64,000 bases of DNA from DATGUN01 sp035301285 (GTDB lineage: Bacteria > Bacillota > Bacilli > Bacillales > Amphibacillaceae). Shown piece by piece: positions 8,482-18,041 of the stretch (position 1 is the first letter of the stretch; every line of letters begins with the position of its first letter). The notes beneath the pieces are model-generated. The model made no database searches and was not told where the DNA came from. It worked only from the letters and a program-made list of their open reading frames with translations. The position numbers and the translations under genes are program-made. Location of the stretch: contig DATGUN010000038.1 of NCBI GenBank assembly GCA_035301285.1, forward strand, positions 134,292 to 198,291, given 5' to 3'.

Positions 8482-9654
8482 ATGTTGCAAGCAAAAACAA
8501 ATAACGGAGAATTCACGACGCTTGCCTCATTACCCAAAACAGAAATAGCCAAAAAGCGTAAGCAACCATTTTTCTGTCCAACATGTCATGAGCAAGTGAT
8601 TGTCCGTGTAGGGCCTCAGACCATTCCCCATTTTGCCCACAAATCCAAGAGCAAGTGTCCCTTAAGCGAAGGCGGCGAAAGTGTTTATCATGAAAAAGGA
8701 AAGTTCCTTCTGTACCGCTGGTTAGCCAGTCAAGGTCTAGATGTTGAACTGGAACATTATCTTCCTTCCATCCAACAACGTCCAGACATCCTTCTTACCG
8801 TTTCCAACAAGCGTATCGCAATCGAATATCAATGTGCCCGTATTCCCATTCAAACGGTACACAAACGTATCAAAGGCTATTGCCGAGAAGGAATAACGCC
8901 TATATGGATCATGTCTGCTAAATTATTCAGGCGAAAGAGACATAACACCATCAAAATAGATTCGTTTCTTCAACAGTTTATCCATCATTTTTCCACTGAG
9001 ACCATTCCTGTTTTATATTTCTTATGTCCCCAAACCAAACAATTCATACGCTTTCAACACATCATTTACAACCGGATGAATCAAGCACTCGGACGTATTG
9101 TGGTTACTCCCTATGATTTTCTGACATTTCCTGAATTATTTACCAATCACACATATTCAAGGCAAAATCTATACCAAGATTGGAAACGAGAAAAAAGATT
9201 TTTGCGTCTCCATCGGAAAAGACAATTGTACGGGAGAGATCTCGATTGGCATAATTGGTTATACGAAAAAAGGACACATAAAGAATATATGCCTTCTGTC
9301 ATCCATTTGCCCGTATATGGACAACATTTGATGAAAATACCATTATGGGATTGGCAAAGCCGTATTTGTCTGGACATCATCCATCAAAGAAAAATAGGGG
9401 GAGTGTTATCTGATGGCGAATGTAAGCAATTGTTAATGCTTGATATGATTAAATCAAGTCATTATCCGATGTTGAACACTCATGCAGATCCCATTAAAGA
9501 ATATTTGAATCTTTTGGTTAAAGAAGGTACACTTTTAAGAGTCAACGGCCAATATAGAAAAGTCAAACAACTTTCATTCTATTCAACACTTGAGGATGCG
9601 ATTCGTGGAGATCGATTATTGATGGATCGATTAAGCGAGAATGTATCAATTTAA
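8482..9654 (+). CDS. coiA: Competence protein CoiA
   Basis: Cytoplasmic protein needed for processing of DNA taken up during transformation. The N-terminal zinc-binding-like segment (CPTC near residue 31), the conserved HFAHKSKSKCP and a nuclease-like core (RPDILLTV...IAIEYQCA, with D and E/Q residues of a PD-(D/E)xK fold) are present. Length (390 aa) compares with 373 aa for B. subtilis CoiA. The ATG at 8482 follows a GGAGGTG site. Its neighbours mecA and pepF match the yjbF position. It suggests that the host retains competence machinery. Confidence 0.92.
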   Translation: MLQAKTNNGEFTTLASLPKTEIAKKRKQPFFCPTCHEQVIVRVGPQTIPHFAHKSKSKCPLSEGGESVYHEKGKFLLYRWLASQGLDVELEHYLPSIQQRPDILLTVSNKRIAIEYQCARIPIQTVHKRIKGYCREGITPIWIMSAKLFRRKRHNTIKIDSFLQQFIHHFSTETIPVLYFLCPQTKQFIRFQHIIYNRMNQALGRIVVTPYDFLTFPELFTNHTYSRQNLYQDWKREKRFLRLHRKRQLYGRDLDWHNWLYEKRTHKEYMPSVIHLPVYGQHLMKIPLWDWQSRICLDIIHQRKIGGVLSDGECKQLLMLDMIKSSHYPMLNTHADPIKEYLNLLVKEGTLLRVNGQYRKVKQLSFYSTLEDAIRGDRLLMDRLSENVSI

Positions 9655-9745
9655 TACATGTTGCCATACTAAATAAAATGCTGGTTTTTTCGTGGCGACT
9701 ATGGAAAAATAGGTAATGGAACCATTTTAAGGGAGGAATAATGGC

Positions 9746-11560
9746 ATGGCAAAAGCGACAAAAGAGCTACAAAAGAGAAGTGATGTTCCTGTTGAACATA
9801 CATGGAATCTGGAAGATATTTTTGCAACAGATGATGAGTGGGAAGAAGCCCTGAAAGAATTGAAAGCGGAAATCCCCGAATTAAAATCGTACCAAGGAAA
9901 ATTAGGTGAGTCAGCTGAAACATTGTTGAGTATGCTTAAAGAACAGGATGCATTTGGTAAGAAGCTCGGAAAGCTTTTTACATATGCACATATGCGAAAA
10001 GATCAGGATACGACTAATTCGTTTTATCAAGAACTCAATGCGAAAGCTGAAAACCTTCTTACCATCGCATCAAGTGCAATGAGTTATATCATTCCTGAAA
10101 TATTATCGATTGATGAAGGAACATTGCAATTCTTTATCCAAGAAAATGATGAACTCCAAGGTTATAGACATATGCTTGATGATATTAACCGTCAGCGCCC
10201 GCATGTATTAAGTGAAAAAGAAGAAACATTGTTGGCAGAGGCCGCTGAACCGATGTCAAATGCGGCAGATACATTCAGTATGTTGAACAATGCCGATCTG
10301 ACCTTTCCGACCATTAAAGATGAAAACGGTGATGATGTTGAACTGACACATGGGCGTTTTGGAACATTTATGGAATCGGAAAACCGTGACGTACGAAAAG
10401 GGGCTTTCAAGGCGATGTATGATACTTACGGGAAATACATCCATACATTCGCCTCGACGCTCACTGGCCATGTCAAAAAGGCGAATTTCTATGCTAAAGT
10501 CCGTTCTTATGACTCAGCAAGACAGGCGGCACTCGATAGTAATAATATCCCTGAAGAAGTATATGATAATTTGCTGGAAGCAGTGCATGAAAAATTGCCG
10601 CTTCTGCATCGTTATTCTGAACTGCGTAAAAAAGTACTAGGTGTAGATGAGTTACACATGTATGATATGTATACACCACTTGTAAAAGATGTGGATATGA
10701 ACATCACATATGATAAAGCAAAACAGCTTGTCATCGATGCTTTGGCTCCAATGGGTAAAGAGTACGTCGATACAATCAGGAAAGGCTATGAAAGTCGTTG
10801 GATTGATGTTGAAGAAAATAAAGGGAAACGAAGCGGGGCTTACTCATCAGGAGCATATGGTACACAACCATATATTTTATTGAACTGGCAAGATAAAGTG
10901 AATGATCTATTCACACTGGCACATGAGCTTGGCCATTCGATGCATAGTTACTATACACATCAATCACAACCTTATCGCTACGGTAATTATTCTATTTTTG
11001 TGGCGGAAGTCGCATCCACATGTAATGAGGCTTTACTAAATGATTATATGTTGAAAACGACCAAGGATGAAAAAGAGAAACTGTTCTTATTGAATCATTT
11101 TCTCGAAGGCTTTCGTGGCACTGTATTCCGTCAAACCATGTTTGCTGAATTCGAACATGATATCCATAAACGGATGCAAAATGGAGAAGCGTTGACATCA
11201 GAGAAACTGACCGAAATCTATCATACATTAAATGAAAAGTATTTTGGTGAAGGTGTTGTTTCAGATGAGGAAATTGGTCTGGAATGGGCACGTATTCCTC
11301 ACTTTTACATGGGATATTATGTCTATCAATATGCAACAGGTTATTCAGCAGCAACAGCATTATCATCGAAGATTTTAAATGGCGAAGAAGGTGCTGTCGA
11401 TCGTTATATCAACAATTTCCTTAAAGCGGGAAGCAGTGATTATCCGATTGAGGTATTGAAGAATGCCGGTGTAGATATGACTTCAAAACAGCCAATATTG
11501 GATGCCCTGGATGTATTTGAAGAGAAATTGAATGAAATGGAAAACTTATTGTTGAAGTGA
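9746..11560 (+). CDS. pepF: Oligoendopeptidase F (M3B family zinc peptidase)
   Basis: Cytoplasmic metallopeptidase that cleaves medium-length peptides. The zinc motif HELGH is at about residues 393-397, with the downstream EVAST helix supplying the third ligand. Length (604 aa) is normal for the family. The ATG at 9746 follows GGGAGG. The gene occupies the yjbG position between coiA and spxH. Confidence 0.95.
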   Translation: MAKATKELQKRSDVPVEHTWNLEDIFATDDEWEEALKELKAEIPELKSYQGKLGESAETLLSMLKEQDAFGKKLGKLFTYAHMRKDQDTTNSFYQELNAKAENLLTIASSAMSYIIPEILSIDEGTLQFFIQENDELQGYRHMLDDINRQRPHVLSEKEETLLAEAAEPMSNAADTFSMLNNADLTFPTIKDENGDDVELTHGRFGTFMESENRDVRKGAFKAMYDTYGKYIHTFASTLTGHVKKANFYAKVRSYDSARQAALDSNNIPEEVYDNLLEAVHEKLPLLHRYSELRKKVLGVDELHMYDMYTPLVKDVDMNITYDKAKQLVIDALAPMGKEYVDTIRKGYESRWIDVEENKGKRSGAYSSGAYGTQPYILLNWQDKVNDLFTLAHELGHSMHSYYTHQSQPYRYGNYSIFVAEVASTCNEALLNDYMLKTTKDEKEKLFLLNHFLEGFRGTVFRQTMFAEFEHDIHKRMQNGEALTSEKLTEIYHTLNEKYFGEGVVSDEEIGLEWARIPHFYMGYYVYQYATGYSAATALSSKILNGEEGAVDRYINNFLKAGSSDYPIEVLKNAGVDMTSKQPILDALDVFEEKLNEMENLLLK

Positions 11561-11594
11561 AGTAATGGAAATGGTTTTTCAAGCATGACATTAT

Positions 11595-11630
11595 AGAGAG
11601 GGAAGGGAGTACATCTTTTCCCTCTCTTAG
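11595..11630. terminator. Possible pepF terminator
   Basis: AGAGAGGGAA pairs with TTCCCTCTCT, 35 bases after the pepF stop, but only a weak T stretch follows, and the convergent small gene lies directly beyond. Confidence 0.4.
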
Positions 11631-11648
11631 TATGATTGTTTGGCATTA

Positions 11649-11834
11649 TCAGCGATTCCGTATCCGTCTACTATATAAACGCCTATGTGTGAATGAAAAA
11701 ATCGTCAAGTACGTACAAATAAATAATATAGGCAATGTCAGAAACAGCGGAATCAGCTTCATGAGCCCAAATAAATTTAAAATAAAAGCAATTATCGTGG
11801 AGATCAAAAAAAGAAATGGCAGGATATCCCGCAT
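11649..11834 (-). CDS. Small two-helix membrane protein
   Basis: A 61-residue protein with two hydrophobic segments (about 5-25 and 28-50) and a strongly basic tail (HRRLYSRRIRNR). The reading frame is supported by an excellent AGGAGGAGAGG site just before the ATG at 11834, which sits on the strand opposite to pepF. No family is recognised. The positive tail predicts that the C-terminus is in the cytoplasm. It ends close to the pepF terminator and starts about 100 bases before the divergent RoxS promoter. Confidence 0.65.
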   Translation of the reverse strand: MRDILPFLFLISTIIAFILNLFGLMKLIPLFLTLPILFICTYLTIFSFTHRRLYSRRIRNR

Positions 11835-11933
11835 CTGAATCCTCTCCTCCTAGTACAAATGAGTATTTTTTATATGATATGTTTCAAGGAGATAAAACAG
11901 AAGTTACATTTCTGTGAAGAAACAAAAAATCTA

Positions 11934-11963
11934 TTGAAATCCGTTTTTTCGACATGTTATATT
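11934..11963 (+). promoter_or_regulatory. Promoter of the RoxS/RsaE small RNA
   Basis: TTGAAA (11934-11939) and TATATT (11958-11963) are 18 bases apart. An A-rich stretch containing TGTGAAGAAAC lies just upstream and might bind ResD, which controls roxS in B. subtilis; that is only a suggestion. Confidence 0.6.
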
Positions 11964-11969
11964 ATTAGC

Positions 11970-12094
11970 GTGATGGAAATCACAGCAAACAAACCCCTTT
12001 GTTTGTAGAAGATTATTTTTCTTTCCTCCCCTTTGTTAATATACAAAGTCGAAAGGATACACGATATTATTATATCGTGTATCCTTTGTTTTTA
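11970..12094 (+). ncRNA. roxS: RoxS/RsaE regulatory small RNA
   Basis: A transcript of about 125 nt beginning with GTGATGGAAATCAC, carrying CAAACAAACCCCTTTGTTTG (11986-12005) and a second single-stranded CTCCCCTTTGTT (about 12026-12037), and ending in a strong terminator hairpin (12052-12093). Duplicated C-rich CCCCUUUGUU motifs are the mark of RsaE (S. aureus) and RoxS (B. subtilis), which base-pair with Shine-Dalgarno regions of central-metabolism mRNAs. The location between pepF and spxH also matches RsaE and RoxS. The 5' end is inferred from the promoter. The 3' end abuts the spxH stop codon on the opposite strand. Confidence 0.85.
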
Positions 12095-12985
12095 TTGAAT
12101 ATATTTCCAGAAGCTGCCCTGTTTGGCTGGGATCTTGACGACGGCTTGTTGCAGTTGGAGTTTTTTCATTTCCCTTTCCGTCTTTGAATCACTCCAATCA
12201 TATACAACAGATATTTCTTTATTGCCGACGACACCGTAATATGATAAGAAAGTTTCCAAAGGCGGCTTTTCTGAAGGCAATGGTTCTTTTTTCAGCATTT
12301 GTTTCAACAAACGTTCATATATTTCGTATGGATATAATCCCGAAATTTTAATACCATGTTCTTCAATGGCATGGTTAAACACAACCAAGGTCGGGATATA
12401 ATCAACTTCCATTTCCTCCGTTAGTTTAAGATCACATTGGAATGCCTTTTGAGCAGACACTGAATTAAGGTCTCGTTTAAACTCCTCCAGATCCAGTTTA
12501 GCGTCTTTGGCACATTTCAAAAGAACTGCTTCTTCTGAAATGTTTTGCTTTTTAAGGAAAGCACTTTCTTGTATTTTTCTAAGATAAACCCTTCCCGATT
12601 TTTTGCCCTGAAGTTCCGCGGCTTTTATCGCAACAGAAGGTATCCGGGGTGAAAATACAGGGTTTTCAATCCATAAATCCCCATCACAGCTCATACCGGT
12701 ACGATTAGCCGTACGCTCCCATATTGCTTTTATCTTTTTTGGTTGATCGAATTTATCGTGATTCATTGTCTTCATATGACCACTTATGATGGGGCGAATG
12801 GTAAAAAACCTTCCATATTCTACCGTCAGTTTTTTTAAATAGGGTTCCAATGACCAGCACTCCGGACAAAGCGGGTCGACGAAGACGTATATTTCCAATG
12901 GTTTTTCCATGTAATCAAAAAAACGATATCGCGGCGATGTGTCAGTTTGATACAAACTTCTGATTTCTGTTTGATTACCACTCAC
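12092..12985 (-). CDS. spxH: ClpXP adaptor SpxH (YjbH)
   Basis: DsbA-like thioredoxin-fold adaptor that binds Spx and presents it to ClpXP under non-stress conditions. The active-site-like CPEC (Cys40, Cys43) in FVDPLCPECW and the following helical domain are present. Length 297 aa matches B. subtilis YjbH (about 300 aa). The ATG at 12985 follows AGAAAGGAG. The gene is convergent with the RoxS RNA. In B. subtilis a truncated haemoglobin gene (yjbI) follows; here it is absent. Confidence 0.93.
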   Translation of the reverse strand: MSGNQTEIRSLYQTDTSPRYRFFDYMEKPLEIYVFVDPLCPECWSLEPYLKKLTVEYGRFFTIRPIISGHMKTMNHDKFDQPKKIKAIWERTANRTGMSCDGDLWIENPVFSPRIPSVAIKAAELQGKKSGRVYLRKIQESAFLKKQNISEEAVLLKCAKDAKLDLEEFKRDLNSVSAQKAFQCDLKLTEEMEVDYIPTLVVFNHAIEEHGIKISGLYPYEIYERLLKQMLKKEPLPSEKPPLETFLSYYGVVGNKEISVVYDWSDSKTEREMKKLQLQQAVVKIPAKQGSFWKYIQ

Positions 12986-13375
12986 ATCGATTTCTCCTTT
13001 CTAATATCCAATCCTATTCATCTTTGGTGTTCTTTCATGTCAGTGTTAAAGAAAGTGGTGCGATAGGGTTCTTCTATATCTTTGTACTGAATCTATACAG
13101 GAAATCCAAGTTTATTTAAGGGTTTGATGTTAAATATGATGATGTTCTGTATGAAACGCTACCGTATTGAACATGATGTCTTTATCTCTTATGAGGGACG
13201 CGGCAAATAAATGATTGATGTTTTATCTTTTGCCGTTTAACGGAAATGTAAGGACATGAATTTATGACAGCACCATCCACATTTGATTCTGTTAAATTTA
13301 ATTTGTAGTTCTTGTAATAGATATTGTAGCAATACAGTACGTGTTGGGCAACTGTTCTGATTGTTACTTCCCTGG
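12986..13375. other. Intergenic region between spxH and yjbK, no gene seen
   Basis: 390 bases, AT-rich, without a supported reading frame on either strand. It includes the leader of spxH and probably untranslated sequence downstream of yjbK. No clear terminator or repeat was found. Confidence 0.5.
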
Positions 13376-13948
13376 TCAATCATGTAATGTCTTATAGAAA
13401 CGTTTGATTTTGTTCGGCGTGTTTCGTTTCGGTATTTTTTGTTCAGTCAAGATTGATTCGAATAATTGTGACCCAAGTGATTCATTGCTTGCTTCCAATT
13501 CGAATTCATAATCCATGTGATGATTATATGTGCTTATATCAAGTACCAATAAGGCACCTTTGAAGGATATTTCCCTTCTTATCGTTTCGAGATTTCCCAT
13601 ATATTTTAAGTTTTCAGGTTGAATGCCCAATCGATCGAGTTGTTTTGATGTAAATGGTTGGGGTGTAATGCGACCATGAATCCATTTTTGACACGTTTCC
13701 GCTTCTATCTTGTCATGTGTTTCCAATAATCCGTTTGGATGGGGTTCTTTCAATGTCAGTGTATAAGTGTCTGATTTTTCCCTGATACGAAGTGCACACC
13801 CATGCTTTTTAAGATCTTGATCAGGGGTTTCAAAATAATAGTTGATTTGTTTTTTACCTTCTTGGGGAAATGAATAAGCATGTAATAACCGTCTATATTC
13901 TTCAACGGTGATAAGGTTCTTGAATTCAATTTCAATTTCTTGTGTCAT
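13376..13948 (-). CDS. yjbK: CYTH-domain phosphatase-like protein YjbK
   Basis: The N-terminal ExExK signature (EIEIEFK, residues 4-10 of the chosen frame) and alternating charged strands (YYFETPD, LRIREKSD, TLTLKEP) define a CYTH domain that binds triphosphate and metal in a tunnel. The ATG at 13948 is chosen because AAAGGAG lies 7 bases upstream; the frame can be read 32 residues further back, but without a site. B. subtilis YjbK is 190 aa, the same length. The substrate is probably inorganic or nucleoside triphosphate, by family. Confidence 0.9.
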   Translation of the reverse strand: MTQEIEIEFKNLITVEEYRRLLHAYSFPQEGKKQINYYFETPDQDLKKHGCALRIREKSDTYTLTLKEPHPNGLLETHDKIEAETCQKWIHGRITPQPFTSKQLDRLGIQPENLKYMGNLETIRREISFKGALLVLDISTYNHHMDYEFELEASNESLGSQLFESILTEQKIPKRNTPNKIKRFYKTLHD

Positions 13949-14165
13949 GTTGATAGGCTCCTTTGGTAACATATTGAACGTTTTCCGTATCAATCGACTG
14001 TAACACCTCATGCCAAAAGTGTGAATCGATAGGTGACGATTCAAGATCGTTGTATTGATATTTATGTTTCACTTTATGGGTTGATTATGAATAATGATGA
14101 CCGGATATGCAATAATTATCTATTTTACTATATTATGATAAAATAACTGTAGCAAGGAATTCACA

Positions 14166-14792
14166 ATGAAAATGGATGTGATTCAATTGGATTGGGAACA
14201 ATTACTTGCACCTTATACACAAGCTGTAGAAGAATTGGAAGTGAAATTGAAAGGAATGCGAGCACAGTTTGAACAGGAATCAAGGCATTCTCCCATTGAG
14301 TTCATCAAGGGTAGGGTCAAGCCGATTTCCAGCATATTGGAAAAGGCTCGGATGAAACGCATCCCTCTCAATGAACTAGATGAAATGCAGGATATAGCAG
14401 GTGTGCGTGTTGTTTGTCAGTTTGTCGATGATATTTATGCGATTATAAAAAGCATTCGGCAACGTCAAGATTTTAAGATTATAGAAGAAAAAGATTATAT
14501 AACCAATGAAAAAGAAAGTGGCTACAGGTCGTATCATATGATAATCGAATATCCTGTCGAAACATTGCATGGTATCAAAAAGGTCCTGGCCGAAATACAA
14601 ATACGTACGTTGGCGATGAATTTTTGGGCAACAAATGAGCATTCATTGAACTATAAGTATAAAGGCAGAATCCCTGCCGATATTGAAAACAGGTTGAAAA
14701 GAGCAGCAGAGGCCGCATCCAGCCTGGATGAAGAAATGGCCAAAATCAAAAATGAAGTGCAGGAAGCACAACGGATTTTTCATCGAAAATAA
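14166..14792 (+). CDS. relQ: Small alarmone synthetase RelQ (SasB, YjbM)
   Basis: Transfers pyrophosphate from ATP to GDP or GTP to make (p)ppGpp. It is a single-domain synthetase of 208 aa without a hydrolase domain. IAGVRVVCQF, SGYRSYHMI and EIQIRT are the synthetase motifs. The start at 14166 follows AAGGA. It leads the conserved cluster relQ-nadF-yjbO found in Bacillus, with 38 bases to nadF. The upstream gene yjbK is divergent. Confidence 0.94.
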   Translation: MKMDVIQLDWEQLLAPYTQAVEELEVKLKGMRAQFEQESRHSPIEFIKGRVKPISSILEKARMKRIPLNELDEMQDIAGVRVVCQFVDDIYAIIKSIRQRQDFKIIEEKDYITNEKESGYRSYHMIIEYPVETLHGIKKVLAEIQIRTLAMNFWATNEHSLNYKYKGRIPADIENRLKRAAEAASSLDEEMAKIKNEVQEAQRIFHRK

Positions 14793-14830
14793 TCCAGAAA
14801 CAGACGTGACAAGATAGGAGCGTGGCATAG

Positions 14831-15646
14831 GTGAAATTTGCAGTCATATCCAAGGGAGATGAAAAGTCGAATCGAATCAAAGCGACCATCAAGCAATATC
14901 TGACCGAGTTTTCTCTTGAATATAATCCAGAAGAACCCGATTTAGTCATATCAGTGGGTGGTGATGGCACATTGTTGGAGGCATTTCACAAGTATGTGGA
15001 ATGCTTGGATTCCACTGCATTTATCGGGATACATACAGGTCACTTGGGTTTTTATGCAGATTGGGTTCCTGATGAGGTCGAGAAACTGATTATTGAAATA
15101 GCAAAAACACCATTCCAAGTAGTTGAGTATCCACTTTTGGAAGTGATCATCCGTCCAAAAAAAGGTGGACAAGAGAATCGTTTTCTCGCCTTAAACGAAG
15201 CAACCATTAAGACGGCAGACGGCTCAGTGGTATTTGATGTGGAAATAAAAGGAGAACACTTTGAAACGTTTCGCGGGGACGGGCTTTGCATTTCAACCCC
15301 TTCAGGCAGTACAGCCTATAATAAAGCGTTAGGAGGCGGCATCATTCATCCGTCACTAGAGGCATTCCAATTAACGGAAATGGCTTCAATAAACAATAGG
15401 GTATTTCGTACGATTGGTTCTCCGCTTATTTTGCCAAAGCATCATACGTGTCTGTTGAAACCGATTGTTGATCGGAGTTTCCTCATAACTATCGACCATT
15501 TTACGAAAAACTATACGAATGTGAAGTCGATCCAATGTCGTGTCGCCAAGGAACGTGTGCGATTTGCGCGTTTTCGTCCATTCCCTTTTTGGAACAGGGT
15601 ACGTGATTCGTTTGTTGCCGATGAGGATAGCAGTAAATTAATTTAG
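14831..15646 (+). CDS. nadF: NAD kinase
   Basis: Makes NADP+ from NAD+ in the cytoplasm. The GGDGT motif (about residues 43-47), the second conserved region TPSGSTAYNKALGG, and the overall length (271 aa; B. subtilis NadF 266 aa) are diagnostic. The GTG at 14831 follows AGGAGCG. It lies between relQ and the pseudouridine synthase gene with tight spacing, so the three are likely one operon. Confidence 0.95.
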   Translation: MKFAVISKGDEKSNRIKATIKQYLTEFSLEYNPEEPDLVISVGGDGTLLEAFHKYVECLDSTAFIGIHTGHLGFYADWVPDEVEKLIIEIAKTPFQVVEYPLLEVIIRPKKGGQENRFLALNEATIKTADGSVVFDVEIKGEHFETFRGDGLCISTPSGSTAYNKALGGGIIHPSLEAFQLTEMASINNRVFRTIGSPLILPKHHTCLLKPIVDRSFLITIDHFTKNYTNVKSIQCRVAKERVRFARFRPFPFWNRVRDSFVADEDSSKLI

Positions 15647-15658
15647 TAGGTGAATGTA

Positions 15659-16537
15659 TTGAAATGGACGATTACAAAAAAAGATGCCGGTTGTTCCGTC
15701 ATTGAATTTTTGAGACATAAGCATGCATTTTCCCGGCGTCTTTTAAAAGGTATAAAAGACCAAGGTGGATCCATCTGTATCAATTCGTACATACACCATC
15801 TCCGCTATATTTTACAAGAAGGAGATGTTGTCGATGTGTCATTTCCACCTGAAGAAGTAGCGCCGTTTTTGGTGGCGAATCCTATCCCATTAGAGATCAT
15901 ATATGAAGATGATATGTTGTTAGTTGTCAACAAACCTCCCGGCATGGCGACGATTCCATCCAGAAATCAACCGACACATACACTTGCGAATGCCCTATTG
16001 AATTACTACAATCATAAAGGGATAAAATCAACAATCCATGTCGTTACGAGATTGGATAGAGATACATCGGGATTGGTATTGATTGCCAAAAACCGGTATG
16101 GCCATTCATTGTTCGGGAAAATGCAGACATCCCATCAAATCAAGCGGAAGTATATTGCCATTGTAAACGGCTGTCCCCATGAACAAAAAGGTACAATCGA
16201 TGCTCCCATCGGGAGGAAGGAAGGCTCCATTATTGAAAGAACCGTCACGGATTCAGGCCAAAAAGCCGTGACGGATTATAAAGTGATTGAAACAGATCCA
16301 ACTGGTCGTTATTCTCTTACCGAAATCGAGCCATTGACAGGTCGCACACATCAAATTCGTGTACATATGGCATATATCGACCACCCGTTAATCGGCGATG
16401 ACCTATATGCGACATCAGACGTCAAAATCGACAGACATGCGCTGCACTGCCATCAACTGGACTTCAAACATCCTTTGACGCAGGAGGACTTGCATATAAA
16501 AGCACCGGTCCCAATGGATATGAAAACATTATATTGA
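15659..16537 (+). CDS. yjbO: RluA/RluD-family pseudouridine synthase YjbO
   Basis: Isomerises uridine in RNA, probably rRNA. An N-terminal S4-like RNA-binding region (about 10-70) is followed by the synthase domain with the catalytic Asp motif TRLDRDTSGL. LTGRTHQIRVHM is the second family motif. The TTG at 15659 sits 6-7 bases after AGGTG; the GTG at 15650 overlaps that site and is less likely. The exact target uridine cannot be told from sequence. Confidence 0.92.
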   Translation: MKWTITKKDAGCSVIEFLRHKHAFSRRLLKGIKDQGGSICINSYIHHLRYILQEGDVVDVSFPPEEVAPFLVANPIPLEIIYEDDMLLVVNKPPGMATIPSRNQPTHTLANALLNYYNHKGIKSTIHVVTRLDRDTSGLVLIAKNRYGHSLFGKMQTSHQIKRKYIAIVNGCPHEQKGTIDAPIGRKEGSIIERTVTDSGQKAVTDYKVIETDPTGRYSLTEIEPLTGRTHQIRVHMAYIDHPLIGDDLYATSDVKIDRHALHCHQLDFKHPLTQEDLHIKAPVPMDMKTLY

Positions 16538-16544
16538 AAGATAT

Positions 16545-16577
16545 AAAAAACAATCGACAAATGCCGATTGTTTTTTT
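16545..16577. terminator. Bidirectional terminator
   Basis: ACAATCG/CGATTGT stem between an A run and a T run, shared by the converging yjbO and rodA-like genes. Confidence 0.85.
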
Positions 16578-16589
16578 GCAGTGATTGTA

Positions 16590-17765
16590 TTAACCGAACA
16601 TAAATGTCCGCGTTCTGGAATGGACGTTCAGTACGATGCCGATTGCCAACATATATGTCAGTGTCGAACTCCCGCCATAGCTCAAGAAAGGAAGGGGAAG
16701 CCCGGTAATCGGCAGTAATTGGATAGACATGCCGATGTTCTGAAAAACCTGATATGCAAAGAAACCGACCATACCGGTAACCAAATAACTCCCGTATTGA
16801 TCATTGCTCAGAATGGCAATATGGATTAAACGGTAGATCAGCATGAAAAATAATGCAATGACAACACTAGCCCCGATAAAGCCGAATTGTTCGGATATAG
16901 CCGTGAAAATCATGTCGGTATGTTTCTCGGGAACATACACTTCCATGCCACCGATTCCTTTACCGAATAATTGGCCCGAACCGATAGCAAGCATTGCGTA
17001 TATAAGCTGGTAACCTGAATCGGAATACTTCTCCGGATTCAACCACCCGTAGAACCTACTTTGCACATGGTTGAAGACCGATTCCTGCAAAAAGTCGGAG
17101 ATGGGTCCGGGGATGACATACCAAGCTACAAATATAATTCCTACCACAGCAAGCCCGGTAAGGATAACTGTGAAAATGACCCGCCATTTGATACCCGATA
17201 CAAGCACCATGGCCCCTGTAATGGATGATAACACCAAGAAGCCGCCCAAGTCCGGTTCGATGGCAATCAAGCCCATTGGAGGGGCAGCTACAATAGCCAC
17301 TTTCAGCAATAGCCATAAATCCATTTTCACTGTATGTGTCGGATATTTATTATTATGCTTTACCAACACAAAGGCAAGTGCCAACACCAAAAATACTTTC
17401 ATGAACTCCGATGGTTGAACTGTTCCGATAAAAGGGAACTTGAACCAACTGGAAGATTCATTCGCACGAACGACATAATCGGCTGGGAAATTAAAGTAGA
17501 GCATCAATAATAGCAATATACCGATACCATATAGTGTCCAGGTAATTTTCTGGAACCGGTCATAATCCACTAACATAATGACGAAGACTCCCACACCACC
17601 AACAATATACCATTGGATTTGTTTTAATGGGAAATGTGCTCCATCATATTTAGCTGGCAAATAAGGTTCGATTGTATATAATGTGAACACACTGACCATT
17701 GCTAAAAGGAGGACAATAAATAATAACGTGTAATCTATATTGAAGCGTGTATTTTGTTCATTCAT
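16590..17765 (-). CDS. rodA: SEDS peptidoglycan polymerase, RodA-like
   Basis: A polytopic membrane protein (about ten helices) of the FtsW/RodA/SpoVE glycosyltransferase family that polymerises lipid II. The conserved PSEFMKVFLVLA, EPDLGG (catalytic-type Asp region) and C-terminal LPITGLPLPFLSYGGSS are present. Length (391 aa) matches B. subtilis RodA (393 aa). The start at 17765 follows AAGGAACA. FtsW or SpoVE assignment is possible, but the N-terminus and length fit RodA better. It is monocistronic. Confidence 0.85.
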   Translation of the reverse strand: MNEQNTRFNIDYTLLFIVLLLAMVSVFTLYTIEPYLPAKYDGAHFPLKQIQWYIVGGVGVFVIMLVDYDRFQKITWTLYGIGILLLLMLYFNFPADYVVRANESSSWFKFPFIGTVQPSEFMKVFLVLALAFVLVKHNNKYPTHTVKMDLWLLLKVAIVAAPPMGLIAIEPDLGGFLVLSSITGAMVLVSGIKWRVIFTVILTGLAVVGIIFVAWYVIPGPISDFLQESVFNHVQSRFYGWLNPEKYSDSGYQLIYAMLAIGSGQLFGKGIGGMEVYVPEKHTDMIFTAISEQFGFIGASVVIALFFMLIYRLIHIAILSNDQYGSYLVTGMVGFFAYQVFQNIGMSIQLLPITGLPLPFLSYGGSSTLTYMLAIGIVLNVHSRTRTFMFG

Positions 17766-18041
17766 GGTATGTTCCTTACTTTCTGTATAATATAGGACAT
17801 GGTCATATTTTTTTGCCTTTTGACAATCCTAACATATAGTTTACACGAAAATGAACATTTTTTTAAGTCTTGGCTCGATATTTGTATAATTAAATATGTC
17901 ATACGTTTAAATATGGGGCATTCAGATTCATTTTTATAGTTCCTTAGCCAAGCACATAGAAAGAAGAACCAGATATCGTGATGGAAGAATTGACATGGAT
18001 AGGATATTCGTTTATGATAAAGGTTGCTTCAATATTATAAA

